From the NCBI GenBank assembly GCA_902625035.1, contig CACNZK010000002.1, positions 1 through 64,000 of the forward strand: a DNA stretch of 64,000 bases, given 5' to 3'. Positions 17,860 to 26,744 of this stretch are shown here, piece by piece. The DNA comes from an uncultured Pelagibacteraceae bacterium. GTDB taxonomy: Bacteria; Pseudomonadota; Alphaproteobacteria; Pelagibacterales; Pelagibacteraceae. The notes beneath the pieces were generated by a model. That model saw only the letters and a program-made list of their open reading frames with translations, ran no database searches and had not been told where the DNA came from. The translations under genes and the position numbers were made by a program. Position 1 is the stretch's first letter. Every line of letters starts with the position of its first letter.

Positions 17860-18684
17860 ATGGACATCAAAGCTTTTAAAATGGACGGATTGGGTAATGA
17901 TTTTGTGATAATCGATAATAGAGAAAAAATTACCAATTTGACGAAGGATCAGATAATTAAAATTTGTAACAGAAATTTTATTGGATGTGATCAACTAATA
18001 TTTATTGAGCCAGATAGTTCTGCAGATGCAAGTTTAAGATTTTTTAATTCAGATGGAGGAGAGTCTGGGGCATGTGGAAATGGAACTAGATGTGCTGCAA
18101 ATTTAATTTCAAAAGAGAAAAATAGTAACTCTATAATTTTAAATACGCTATCTGGAAAATTAAAATCTGAAATTTTAGAAAAAAAAATTGTTACAACAGA
18201 AATAGGTAAACCAAAGTTAAAATGGGATGAAATACCTTTATCAAAAGAAATGGATACAAAGAACTTAAATATCAAAATTATTGATATAAATAAAAATGAG
18301 TATTTAGGTGGCACTGCAATTAATGTGGGTAACCCACATATTGTTTTTTTTGTTAAAAAGATTGAGGATTTCAATATAGAGAAAATTGGCCCTGAGATAG
18401 AAAATCACGAAATCTTCCCAGAGAAATGTAACGTAACAATTGCGCAAATTTTTAACAAAAATTTGATCAAAGTAAAAGTTTGGGAAAGAGGCGCTGGTCT
18501 TACTAAAGCTTGTGGAACTGCAGCGTGTGCTACAGCATATGCAGGTAAATTAAATAATCTTACAGAAAATAAAACTGATATAGAGTTTGCAACTGGAAAA
18601 TTATCAATTTCAATAGATGGAAATAATTCTATTCACATGAAAGGACCTGTTTCAGATATTAAAGAAATAAAAATAAAATTATAA
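17860..18684 (+). CDS. dapF: diaminopimelate epimerase DapF
   Basis: The 274-residue protein carries FKMDGLGNDFVIID at the N-terminus and both catalytic cysteines: GACGNGTRC (first base) and the second in ERGAGLTKACGTAACA. It converts LL- to meso-diaminopimelate for lysine and peptidoglycan synthesis. It is transcribed divergently from ffh across a 160-base gap. Its TAA overlaps the ftsY start (TAATG). A MiaB-type gene often found between them in other alphaproteobacteria is absent here. Confidence 0.96.
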   Translation: MDIKAFKMDGLGNDFVIIDNREKITNLTKDQIIKICNRNFIGCDQLIFIEPDSSADASLRFFNSDGGESGACGNGTRCAANLISKEKNSNSIILNTLSGKLKSEILEKKIVTTEIGKPKLKWDEIPLSKEMDTKNLNIKIIDINKNEYLGGTAINVGNPHIVFFVKKIEDFNIEKIGPEIENHEIFPEKCNVTIAQIFNKNLIKVKVWERGAGLTKACGTAACATAYAGKLNNLTENKTDIEFATGKLSISIDGNNSIHMKGPVSDIKEIKIKL

Positions 18685-19601
18685 TGGGTATCTTTGATAA
18701 ATTTAAAATCGGATTTAAGAAAAGTGCATCAGCGTTTACATCTGGACTTAAAGAAATAATTGTCAAAAAAGAAATTAATGACGAAAATCTAAATAAAATT
18801 GAAGAGTTTTTAATTCGATCAGATGTGGGAGTTGAAGCTGCATCTGAAATAAAAGAAATAATTTCTAGAAAAAAAATTGATCCAAATAAAGATCTATCTA
18901 AAGAGATAAACTCTATTTTAAAAGAATATATAATTTTTTTGATGAAACCCTTGGAAAATAAATCCTTTTTTGAGAAAAAAGAAAAGCTTAATGCAACGTT
19001 AATTTCTGGTGTGAACGGCGTTGGGAAAACAACAACTATTGGTAAAATAGGAAAAATATTGAAGACTAACGGTAGTAAAGTCATGTTTGCAGCTTCAGAT
19101 ACATTTCGTGCCGCTGCAATTGAACAACTAGAAAATTGGGCAAGTAAAGTAGATGTTCAAATAGTAAAATCATCCCAAGGAGCCGATCCAGCCTCTGTTG
19201 CTTTTAAGGCTGTGGATGAAGCTATCAAAAATAATTTTGATCAAGTTTTAATAGATACAGCTGGAAGACTCCAAAATAAAAAAAATTTAATGGAAGAATA
19301 TAAAAAGATAGCGAATGTCACAAAAAAAATAGATCCTAATGCACCTCATAATGTTATTTTAGTTTTAGATGCAACCTCAGGACAAAATGTATTAAATCAA
19401 GTCGAAGAATTTAATAAAATCATACCGATAACAGGTATCGTAATGACAAAATTAGATGGTACAGCCAAGGGAGGAATTTTGTTAGCGCTGGCAAAAAAAT
19501 ATGAAATTCCAATTATTGCACTAGGTTTAGGTGAAAAAGAAGACGACCTACAGTTATTTGAAGCAGAAAAATTTGCCGAGGCTTTTACTCAAATTAATTG
19601 A
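18684..19601 (+). CDS. ftsY: signal recognition particle receptor FtsY
   Basis: The 305-residue protein has the NG domain GTPase motifs GVNGVGKTTTIGK, DTFRAAAIEQLENWA, DTAGRLQNKKNLMEE and TKLDGTAKGG. The long acidic A domain of E. coli FtsY is missing and the protein begins almost directly at the N domain (MGIFDKFKIGFKKS), the compact form usual in alphaproteobacteria. It works with Ffh at the inner membrane. The gene overlaps dapF by one base. Its 3' end overlaps a convergent gene by 8 bases. Confidence 0.96.
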   Translation: MGIFDKFKIGFKKSASAFTSGLKEIIVKKEINDENLNKIEEFLIRSDVGVEAASEIKEIISRKKIDPNKDLSKEINSILKEYIIFLMKPLENKSFFEKKEKLNATLISGVNGVGKTTTIGKIGKILKTNGSKVMFAASDTFRAAAIEQLENWASKVDVQIVKSSQGADPASVAFKAVDEAIKNNFDQVLIDTAGRLQNKKNLMEEYKKIANVTKKIDPNAPHNVILVLDATSGQNVLNQVEEFNKIIPITGIVMTKLDGTAKGGILLALAKKYEIPIIALGLGEKEDDLQLFEAEKFAEAFTQIN

Positions 19602-20157
19602 TTAAATTACTAGAGATCAAAGGTTTGTAGATATTACATTTATAATTATCATCAAATTTATAATGACCACAATCTTTAGAGAATGAAGAAATTATAAAAT
19701 CAAATTTACCAGTAGTAGGATAAAGTTCTAGTTTTTTACTACTGATGTCATATTTAAAATTAGCATTTAAACTTTTTACAGCACTAATCATTACTAATGT
19801 TTTATCATCTTTTAATAAATAATATGCAAAATCATCTGGAAATACTGGAAAATCATACTCTTGTAAAAAATATTTAGCTTGTGAAGGAAACCACTCATAA
19901 GAAATTAAAGGTGATGAGGACTTTGTTAAATGATTAAAAATATAAAGATCTTTTGGATAATCATTAATATAATTATCATTTTCGCCTCTAGCTAAAATAG
20001 ATTTTTCTCTACCTTTAAAATATAAGCTAAACTCTTTATTATGTGAGTCCATATGATCTATGTGAAATAAATCATCTGGTTGAAAAAATTCATCTTGCGA
20101 ATAAGCATTGGTTATAAAAATAAAGACTGCAATAAATAAAAAAGATAATTTTTTCAT
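19594..20157 (-). CDS. hypothetical periplasmic protein
   Basis: The 187-residue protein has a clear signal peptide (KKLSFLFIAVFIFITNAYS, cleavage near residue 20). The mature part is rich in aromatic and charged residues, with two cysteines near the end (DCGHYK and YKCNIYK) that could pair. I recognise no family. It converges on ftsY with an 8-base overlap and stands alone on its strand, 49 bases after the hydrolase gene. Confidence 0.65.
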   Translation of the reverse strand: MKKLSFLFIAVFIFITNAYSQDEFFQPDDLFHIDHMDSHNKEFSLYFKGREKSILARGENDNYINDYPKDLYIFNHLTKSSSPLISYEWFPSQAKYFLQEYDFPVFPDDFAYYLLKDDKTLVMISAVKSLNANFKYDISSKKLELYPTTGKFDFIISSFSKDCGHYKFDDNYKCNIYKPLISSNLIN

Positions 20158-20206
20158 TATCTTTTAATAAATTATAATTCTGAAATATATTTGTTGAGAT
20201 TGTGGC

Positions 20207-21025
20207 TTAATTTAAACTTTTTAAAAAAGATTTAAGAGCTTCAACAAGGTTTTTATCGAACTCCATCATATGATTGTCATGTTTTGTGAAATAAGAATAT
20301 TTTGGTTCATTGGCTATTTCATAAATCTTTTTCCCCATAAAGAATGGAACTATCTGGTCAGCCTCACCATGCATTATTAAAATAGGAGCTTTTATATTAT
20401 TAATCTTACTTTTGTTATCAAATTTGTCTTTTAATAATAAATTTACGGGTATGTAAGGATAAAATGTTTTAGCTGCATCAACCATAGAAGTAAATGGGGT
20501 TTCTAATATAACGCCAGCAAAATTTTTTTTTTGCGATAAATGCGTTGCAACACCAGTCCCTAATGATTCACCATAAATAACAATATTTTTATCTTTAACA
20601 CCTTTGTTAATTAACCAATTTATTGCACTTCTTCCATCTTCATAAAGACCTTTCTCAGATGGTTTTCCCTGATTCCCACTAAAGCCTCTCCAGGCAATTA
20701 TTAAAAAGTTAACATCCATCTCACCAAAATGGTTTAACTTATGAATTCTATTTTCTAAAGAACCTGCGTTTCCATGAAAATAAAGAATGGTTTTATATTT
20801 CTTTAGATCTTTTTCATGATACCAGCCTAATAAATCAATATTGTCTGAAGTTTTTATTTTCACCTTTTCAATTGATACAAATATCTGATCATTAGAGTAA
20901 TTATTTTCATTTGGGTGGTACAATAAATTTCTCTGATAAAAATATAAAAAAACCAGAACTAAAATATAAACTACAATAATTATTTGTAAAAATGAGAACA
21001 AATTATCCTTAAACTTTTTTAACAT
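20207..21025 (-). CDS. alpha/beta hydrolase with N-terminal membrane anchor (BEM46/YfhR-like)
   Basis: An N-terminal helix (FSFLQIIIVVYILVLVFLYF) is followed by NLLYHPNENN, the usual opening of this family. The core shows the oxyanion loop LYFHGNAGS, the nucleophile elbow IYGESLGTGVA (Ser in GESLG), the acid in MHGEADQIVPF and the final His in KHDNHMMEF. It is a probable inner-membrane serine hydrolase or esterase facing the periplasm, with unknown substrate. I chose ATG 21025, which overlaps the EamA gene by 17 bases; the open frame reaches a TTG at 21052. Confidence 0.85.
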   Translation of the reverse strand: MLKKFKDNLFSFLQIIIVVYILVLVFLYFYQRNLLYHPNENNYSNDQIFVSIEKVKIKTSDNIDLLGWYHEKDLKKYKTILYFHGNAGSLENRIHKLNHFGEMDVNFLIIAWRGFSGNQGKPSEKGLYEDGRSAINWLINKGVKDKNIVIYGESLGTGVATHLSQKKNFAGVILETPFTSMVDAAKTFYPYIPVNLLLKDKFDNKSKINNIKAPILIMHGEADQIVPFFMGKKIYEIANEPKYSYFTKHDNHMMEFDKNLVEALKSFLKSLN

Positions 21026-21914
21026 TATTCTTTTTCGCAAAGTATATTCCAAAAAATACTAAAATTGTTCCAATGAAATGATAATTTTCAAATTTTTCAT
21101 CAAATAAAAAATATCCATAGATTGCACCATAAACTGTAAATACGTAAAGTGTAAATCCAGTTAAAGATGCACCTAATTTTTTTTGAGCAATTGTATAAAG
21201 AGTGAAAGCAATTATTCCAGGTGAAACAGCCGCAAAGATTACCCATAAGTAAAATTCAGATACAAAATCCGTTTGCTTATAGAATATTTCCTCACCAATA
21301 TAAAAGGGTAGTAAACTTAATGCTCCAAAAAATGATATTAAAGTAAATCTCTCAAAAATTTTAAGTTTGGAATCCCAATAAAATAAATAAATAGAATATA
21401 AGGCCCATCCAATTGCAGCGGCTAACATCCATAAATCACCAATTGTGAATTCTAAATTAATTAAAAATTTTAAATTACCTTTAACTATAATCGTGAATAC
21501 CCCTATTAAACATGCAATCAACCCAATTATTTTGGTAAAATTAATCCTTTCATTAAAGAAAAAATATGAAATCAAAATTATAAATACAGGGGATGACGTG
21601 TATATAATTCCCATATTTGTTACTGTTGTAGTTTCGCCAGCTAAAAAAGGGAAAGCACCACAAACACCACAGCCCATGGACCCTAAAAAAAATAATTTTT
21701 TGTATTCTTTCTTAACAATTTTAAAATTTTTTTTTAAGCTCACATACGTAAATGGGAGTAATATTAAAAAAACCAGTGTCCACCTCCAAAAAGCTAATGA
21801 AATAGGTGGTACAAATTCTACACCTCCTCGAGCTACTACTAAGTTGCTTGCCATAAAAATTGGTTGAATAAATAAAAGAGAAAGCGGAAAAATATTAACG
21901 TTAAGATTTCTCAA
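21009..21914 (-). CDS. EamA-family (DMT superfamily) transporter
   Basis: The 301-residue protein has about ten transmembrane helices in two EamA repeats, with LVVARGGVEFVPPISLAFWRW in the first helix pair and GVCGAFPFLAGETTTVTNMG and GASLTGFTLYVFTVYGAIYG in later ones. Such carriers export amino acids or other metabolites across the inner membrane; the substrate cannot be told. It overlaps the hydrolase by 17 bases, so the two are co-transcribed. A second EamA protein of different sequence is at 53240-54142. Confidence 0.88.
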   Translation of the reverse strand: MRNLNVNIFPLSLLFIQPIFMASNLVVARGGVEFVPPISLAFWRWTLVFLILLPFTYVSLKKNFKIVKKEYKKLFFLGSMGCGVCGAFPFLAGETTTVTNMGIIYTSSPVFIILISYFFFNERINFTKIIGLIACLIGVFTIIVKGNLKFLINLEFTIGDLWMLAAAIGWALYSIYLFYWDSKLKIFERFTLISFFGALSLLPFYIGEEIFYKQTDFVSEFYLWVIFAAVSPGIIAFTLYTIAQKKLGASLTGFTLYVFTVYGAIYGYFLFDEKFENYHFIGTILVFFGIYFAKKNNVKKV

Positions 21915-21926
21915 TTTTTGTAAAAG

Positions 21927-22103
21927 TTAACTTTTATCAAAAAAGGCTTCGTATATCATCATTGCGATAGCTGCACCCATTAATAGATAAACTGGAATAA
22001 CATCTATAAATCCAATCATCATTGATCTTGTTAAAGTAGTAGCTAATCCAATTAAAAAGAAAACTGCAAATGATAAACCAATTATAGTTGTAATCTTATT
22101 CAT
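21927..22103 (-). CDS. 58-residue membrane protein, unknown function
   Basis: The ORF encodes MNKITTIIGLSFAVFFLIGL... with two hydrophobic helices (about residues 5-21 and 36-51) and ends in EAFFDKS. It is preceded by an excellent ribosome binding site GAGGAG, 6 bases before the ATG, which lies in the last codons of the amidase gene. It starts 5 bases after that stop and is followed 13 bases later by the EamA gene. Its position, ribosome binding site and helix pattern make it a real gene despite its length. Confidence 0.7.
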   Translation of the reverse strand: MNKITTIIGLSFAVFFLIGLATTLTRSMMIGFIDVIPVYLLMGAAIAMMIYEAFFDKS

Positions 22104-22107
22104 TTAA

Positions 22108-23436
22108 TTACTCCTCACATTCTTTTTCTAACCATTTGGCAACACCTAAAAATCTATGATCGTCATATTTGTTACCAATTAATTGAATTCCTAATGGTAA
22201 ATTATTTTCACCCTCAAGTAAAGGTAATGAAATACAAGGTGTTCCAAGATAAGACCAAACTTTATTAAATTCAGCAGTACCAGTGCTTTTCAATCCCTTA
22301 GGTGCTACACCTGGTGAAGATGGAGATAACACTCCATGGTAGTCTTCAAATACTTCCTCATAAGACTCATAACTTCTTTTCATAAAATCAATCGCCTCAG
22401 CATATTCTTTAGCGGAATACTTATTTCCGTTTGAAATAGCATCCAACATATATTTAGAAAGTTTTTTTTTAAACTTTTTGTAATATACAGAAAAATTATT
22501 AGCTAGATCTGTCTCGTGGATTATTTTATGATATTTATGAATGTCTTTAAAATAAGAGGGAGTATCAAAAATCTCGATATTTTTCTTAAAAGATTTAATA
22601 AAATATTCAAAAGATTCTCGAGATTTTTTATCAATTATTTTCCAATGATCAGTTTTATAAAATATAAATTTTGGCTCAAACAAAGGGCCTTTTTTTGTTT
22701 CTGACAAAATATTTTCTGTTGAATAATGAATTGTTGCAGGATCATATTTATCCTTTTTTATTAACACTTTTGCTAACATAGCTACGTCTTCTACTTTACG
22801 ACCAAACATACCAATTTGATCAAGGCTATATGATGTTCTTAAAACTCCGTTTCTTGAAATAAGTCCATAGCTTGGTTTATATCCTACAACACCACAGTAA
22901 GAGGCTGGTCTAATTACAGATCCACCAGTTTGAGAACCAATAGAGGCCGGAGCCATAAAAGACGCAACTGATGCAGCAGATCCACTAGATGAACCACCAG
23001 GCGTCCTAGTTTTGTCATGTGGATTTGTTGTTGCTGGAGGTCCTAAATAAGCAAGTTCTGAAGTTGCAGTTTTTCCCATCACAATTGCTCCTGCTGCATG
23101 CAACAAATCTACTATTTCAGCATTTTGAGAATAAGATTTACCTTTCCTAATAACTGTCCCACACTCAGTTGGCATATCAACAGTTCCTATTATATCTTTA
23201 ATTGCCACTGGTACTCCATGCAAAGGACCAACTGGCTTACCAGATCTTCTATGATCATCAGCCTCAGATGCTTTCTCTAACAAAACTTTTTTATCAAAAT
23301 GAGCCCATGCTTTTACATCTTTTTCAAACTTATTTATTCTCTCAACATACTTTTCACAAACTTCAACTGAGGTAAGTTGGGCACTTTTAATTTTATTTGC
23401 TAGTTCCTCTAAACTTAAAGAAAATATGTCTGTCAT
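22108..23436 (-). CDS. amidase signature family protein
   Basis: The 442-residue protein contains the Ser-Ser-Lys triad of amidase signature enzymes: Lys in VPVAIKDIIG (about 81), cis-Ser in GGSSSGSAAS and the nucleophile in GSQTGGSVIRPASY. The C-terminal part (PCISLPLLEGENNLPLGIQLIG) is standard. It resembles GatA but lacks a gatCB context and is shorter, so a stand-alone amidase acting on a small amide is more likely than tRNA amidotransferase. It lies 6 bases after the TRAP permease gene, suggesting its substrate could be imported by that transporter. Confidence 0.88.
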   Translation of the reverse strand: MTDIFSLSLEELANKIKSAQLTSVEVCEKYVERINKFEKDVKAWAHFDKKVLLEKASEADDHRRSGKPVGPLHGVPVAIKDIIGTVDMPTECGTVIRKGKSYSQNAEIVDLLHAAGAIVMGKTATSELAYLGPPATTNPHDKTRTPGGSSSGSAASVASFMAPASIGSQTGGSVIRPASYCGVVGYKPSYGLISRNGVLRTSYSLDQIGMFGRKVEDVAMLAKVLIKKDKYDPATIHYSTENILSETKKGPLFEPKFIFYKTDHWKIIDKKSRESFEYFIKSFKKNIEIFDTPSYFKDIHKYHKIIHETDLANNFSVYYKKFKKKLSKYMLDAISNGNKYSAKEYAEAIDFMKRSYESYEEVFEDYHGVLSPSSPGVAPKGLKSTGTAEFNKVWSYLGTPCISLPLLEGENNLPLGIQLIGNKYDDHRFLGVAKWLEKECEE

Positions 23437-23442
23437 TTAAAA

Positions 23443-24804
23443 TTAATTTGCAAATAATGTTTCGGGTAACCAAAGTGCTATTCCTGGAAAAAGGTACATT
23501 AAAACCATAGCTAAAATTACAATTCCTAGAAACGGCATTATTCCACTAAAGATTTGCATTAGTTCTACATTCTTTGATTGTACACCTTTTAAGTAATATG
23601 CTGACATTGCCATGGGGGGTGTCAAAAATGAAGTTTGTAAATTTAATGCAATTAACATTGCAAAAAAATATGGATTTACTCCAAAAAACTCAACTAGTGG
23701 TAAAAAGATTGGTACAAATATGATTAAAATCTCAGTCCATTCTAGAGGCCATCCCAATAAAAATATAATTAATTGGGTGATTACTAAAAACTGCCAAGGC
23801 TGTAAATTTAAAGATTTAAAGAAATGTTCAAAAACTTCGTGACCACCAAGATATGAAAAAACTGAGGCAAATGTCCAAGAACCAATAAATAACCACATAA
23901 TCATTGCTGTTGTTTTTGCTGTTAGGAATACAGACTCTTTAAAATTTTTCCATTTTAAAGTTTTATAAAAATATGAGAGCACTAATGATCCAAATGCTCC
24001 AACAGCTGCAGCCTCAGCAGGCGTTGCAATACCAGCAAGAATTGTTCCTAAAACCAAAATTATTAATGAGAACAAAGGTAAAAAAGAAATGAGAACCTCT
24101 TTTAATATAACGGCAGTTGGTGGTATCTCCTCTGCAGCAGGTTTGGGAGCGATAGATGGGTTTAACCATGCTCTAAATACTGCATAAGCTATATAAAGTC
24201 CTGCTAACATTAATCCTGGGAAAATTGCGGCTGCGAATAACCTTAAAGGTGATAATTGTGCAATTACGGAGTAAACAATTAACATAATGCTAGGTGGAAT
24301 TAAAATTCCTAAGCAACCACCTGAACAAATAATTCCAGATGCAAATTTTTTATCATAACCAGCTTTGATCATCGCTGGCCAAGCAAGAAGACCCATTAAC
24401 GTTACTACTGCTCCTATAATACCTGTTGCAGTTGAGAATAAAGCACAAGTAATTAATGCAGCAACTGCCATTGAAGCAGGAAGCTTGTGAGATGCCAATC
24501 TAATTGCAAAAAATAATTTAGCTACAATACCAGCCCTTTCAACTAAATATCCCATGAATAAAAAGAGAGGGACTGCAGTCAACACGTTATTATCCATTAC
24601 AGTGTAGGTATTTTGAACAAAAAGTTGGAATATCCTGTTGTCAAACAGATGTTCCATTTTAGTAGGATCAAAGTAAGCGTAATATCCAAAACCTAAACCC
24701 ATAGCCATCAAAGTGAATGCAATTGGGAAACCTAATAGGACAGCAAATAAAAATATTCCCATCATCATAATTGCTACTTCTGGATTGGTAAGACTAAATA
24801 GCAT
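23443..24804 (-). CDS. dctM: TRAP transporter large permease (DctM)
   Basis: The 453-residue protein has about 12-13 transmembrane helices and the DctM features AVPLFLFMGYLVERAGI, TATGIIGAVVTLMG, GCLGILIPPSIMLIVY and TPAEAAAVGAFGSL. It is the sodium-driven channel half of a tripartite ATP-independent periplasmic transporter. It overlaps dctQ by 11 bases. The length is slightly above the usual 425-430 residues, with an extended loop in the middle (PSIAPKPAAEEIPPTAV), seen in the mannitol/chloroaromatic and TakM-like branch. Confidence 0.94.
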   Translation of the reverse strand: MLFSLTNPEVAIMMMGIFLFAVLLGFPIAFTLMAMGLGFGYYAYFDPTKMEHLFDNRIFQLFVQNTYTVMDNNVLTAVPLFLFMGYLVERAGIVAKLFFAIRLASHKLPASMAVAALITCALFSTATGIIGAVVTLMGLLAWPAMIKAGYDKKFASGIICSGGCLGILIPPSIMLIVYSVIAQLSPLRLFAAAIFPGLMLAGLYIAYAVFRAWLNPSIAPKPAAEEIPPTAVILKEVLISFLPLFSLIILVLGTILAGIATPAEAAAVGAFGSLVLSYFYKTLKWKNFKESVFLTAKTTAMIMWLFIGSWTFASVFSYLGGHEVFEHFFKSLNLQPWQFLVITQLIIFLLGWPLEWTEILIIFVPIFLPLVEFFGVNPYFFAMLIALNLQTSFLTPPMAMSAYYLKGVQSKNVELMQIFSGIMPFLGIVILAMVLMYLFPGIALWLPETLFAN

Positions 24805-25387
24805 CTTCTTTATTTCCTTCTTGTGAAGTTCTCATTAAAACTTTTTCTGTTTCTTCGGCATCACCCTCTGTTGATCTTTCAGGCCAACTACCAGTCTGAA
24901 TACATATTACACATCTAAATACCTCTCCAATTCCTTGAAGAGTTAAAAGGGTTCCAGACAAAGGTATCAAAGATTTTGCCATATAAATTTGTATTTGAGC
25001 TGGACTATTCCAGCTTGTTTCTTTTATTTTCCAGGCTAATGCTGCATACTCGTAGCCGTAAAAAGCTAATGCGATAACTCCTGGGAAAAAGAAAATAAAA
25101 TATAAAACCACATCTATCCAAGCTTGTGTTCTTTGAGAGAATAATCTGTATATTACATCTCCTCTTACATGTGCTTCAGTGCATAAAGTGTATGCACCTG
25201 CCATCATAAAAATTGCTCCATACATTTGAAGACTAAAATCGAAATTCCATAAGGTTGGGGCATTCAAAGCATACGCCATAAAAACTTCATAACAAGTTCC
25301 ACCCATTAAAATTACTATGCACCATGAGAATGCTTTACCCATTGAGACACTCAAACGATCAGCGAATTTTATATAAGATCTCATCAT
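24794..25387 (-). CDS. dctQ: TRAP transporter small permease (DctQ)
   Basis: The 197-residue protein has four membrane helices. It includes FDFSLQMYGAIFMMAGAYTL and EAHVRGDVIYRLFSQRTQAWIDV, the latter being the DctQ 'HVRVD' region between helices. It helps assemble the large permease. It lies downstream of the dctP terminator, so it should be less expressed than the binding protein. The C-terminal tail (TEGDAEETEKVLMRTSQEG) is hydrophilic and variable. Confidence 0.9.
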   Translation of the reverse strand: MMRSYIKFADRLSVSMGKAFSWCIVILMGGTCYEVFMAYALNAPTLWNFDFSLQMYGAIFMMAGAYTLCTEAHVRGDVIYRLFSQRTQAWIDVVLYFIFFFPGVIALAFYGYEYAALAWKIKETSWNSPAQIQIYMAKSLIPLSGTLLTLQGIGEVFRCVICIQTGSWPERSTEGDAEETEKVLMRTSQEGNKEDAI

Positions 25388-25423
25388 AGATATAGACTCT
25401 TATTGAATTGTTATGAATTAATC

Positions 25424-25450
25424 AAATAAAAAGGGGGCCGAAGCCCCCTT
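25424..25450 (-). terminator. intrinsic terminator between dctP and dctQ
   Basis: On the minus strand AAGGGGGC-TTCG-GCCCCCTT is a perfect 8-bp stem with an exceptionally stable UUCG loop. It is followed by TTTATTT, giving a run TTTTTATTT after the last C. It lies 22 bases after the dctP stop and 36 bases before dctQ. It is by far the strongest terminator seen in this window. It should cut most transcripts after the binding protein gene and let only some read through to dctQM. Confidence 0.9.
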
Positions 25451-25471
25451 AATAAAATTTATAAAAGTTAA

Positions 25472-26626
25472 TTATATCTTAACTTTTGCAATTGGACCAA
25501 ACTCATTTTCATATGCAAGTTTGTAATTAGGCTGATTCATCAGCAAGTACTTCATTACTCTCTTCGCATAAGCTTTTTGAGAATCAACAACTTTCTTAAA
25601 GAAAGGATCTTTCTTATTGAAGTCACCAATTACTTTGTCCCAACCTTTTAATTGTTGAGCCAAAATCTCATCTGAAGTTTGGTAAACATTTACTTTATGC
25701 TCATTCATCAACTTAGCTAAGTCAGCTGAGTATCTTACTAAAGCTTTAAAGTAGTTATCACTATTTGCAGCATAAGCAGCATTTTTCAATATTGCTTGGT
25801 GTGCTGGTGATAAACTATTATATGTTTTTTTGTTAACTGGTATTTCAAACATCTCTTGAGATTGGTGGAAGCTTCCTAAGTGATAGTGCTTAGAAACGTC
25901 TTGCATACCAAATTGAGAGTCTGAAGTTGGGTTGTTAAACTCAGCAGCTTCAATCAAACCAGTTTTCATAGCTGGCTGAATTTCACCACCTGGCAATTGT
26001 CTAACTACCATTCCCATTGCAGTTAAAACGTTAGTCGCTAGACCAACTGTTCTGTACTTCATACCTTTAACATCAGATACTTTAGTTACGTTCTTTTTGA
26101 ACCAACCAAAAGGCTGTGCTGGCATAGGCATATGGAAAAAACCAATATAGTCGAAACCTACTTTTGCAAGTGTTTCATCATACAGTTTTCTTCCTCCACC
26201 ATACTCCATCCATCCCATAACTTCTTGTGATGACATACCGTATGAAGGACCAGTTCCAAATAATGATGCAGCTGGATTTTTACCATACCAATATGCTGTC
26301 ACCCAGTGACCCATATCTACTACACCAGAACTTACTGCTTGTCCGATTTCTGAAGTCTTTACAACTGCACCAACCGGTTGAAGATCGATCTGAAGTGAAC
26401 CTCCAGACATTTCTTTTACCATGTTGCAATAGTCGCCAGCCATTTCAAAAAAGATGTTTGCTCCACTTGGCCATGCAGCTTGCATCTTTAGAGTAGTTGC
26501 TGCATTTGCTTTTACATATGGCATTGCAACAGCGGCTGCAGCTATAGCACCAGTCTTAGCGGCAGTTTTAAAGAACTTACGTCTTGAAGATGTTTTAATC
26601 TTCAATGATTTATTTTCTTTCGTCAT
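25472..26626 (-). CDS. dctP: TRAP transporter substrate-binding protein (DctP/TakP-like)
   Basis: The 384-residue protein has a twin-arginine signal (SRRKFFKTAAKTGAIAAAA, cleavage near VKANA), so it is probably exported folded by Tat. The mature part (LKMQAAWPSGANIFFEMAGD, GHWVTAYWYGKNPAASLF, MKYRTVGLATNVLTAMG, TGLIEAAEFNNPTSD) resembles the TakP/lactate-binding group (the 'mannitol/chloroaromatic' annotation cluster). The genes that follow act on 2-hydroxy and 2-oxo acids, so such acids are plausible ligands. The start has GGAG 6 bases upstream. It leads the dctPQM operon. Confidence 0.9.
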   Translation of the reverse strand: MTKENKSLKIKTSSRRKFFKTAAKTGAIAAAAVAMPYVKANAATTLKMQAAWPSGANIFFEMAGDYCNMVKEMSGGSLQIDLQPVGAVVKTSEIGQAVSSGVVDMGHWVTAYWYGKNPAASLFGTGPSYGMSSQEVMGWMEYGGGRKLYDETLAKVGFDYIGFFHMPMPAQPFGWFKKNVTKVSDVKGMKYRTVGLATNVLTAMGMVVRQLPGGEIQPAMKTGLIEAAEFNNPTSDSQFGMQDVSKHYHLGSFHQSQEMFEIPVNKKTYNSLSPAHQAILKNAAYAANSDNYFKALVRYSADLAKLMNEHKVNVYQTSDEILAQQLKGWDKVIGDFNKKDPFFKKVVDSQKAYAKRVMKYLLMNQPNYKLAYENEFGPIAKVKI

Positions 26627-26639
26627 TATTACTCCTATT

Positions 26640-26655
26640 AAAGTTAATTAACTTT
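26640..26655. promoter_or_regulatory. perfect 16-bp palindrome upstream of dctP
   Basis: AAAGTTAATTAACTTT is identical on both strands and lies 14 bases before the dctP ATG, in the 118-base gap after the upstream dehydrogenase gene. Its size suits a dimeric repressor site, or a 5' UTR element controlling ribosome access. It is AT-rich, so chance is not excluded. Confidence 0.4.
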
Positions 26656-26744
26656 GGCATTTTAAGCATAGATTCAATTTAGAGTCTTTCCAAAAAATGG
26701 GGTAGATGTCGCAGAATATAATTAAATTTCAATCTGAAGTAGAA

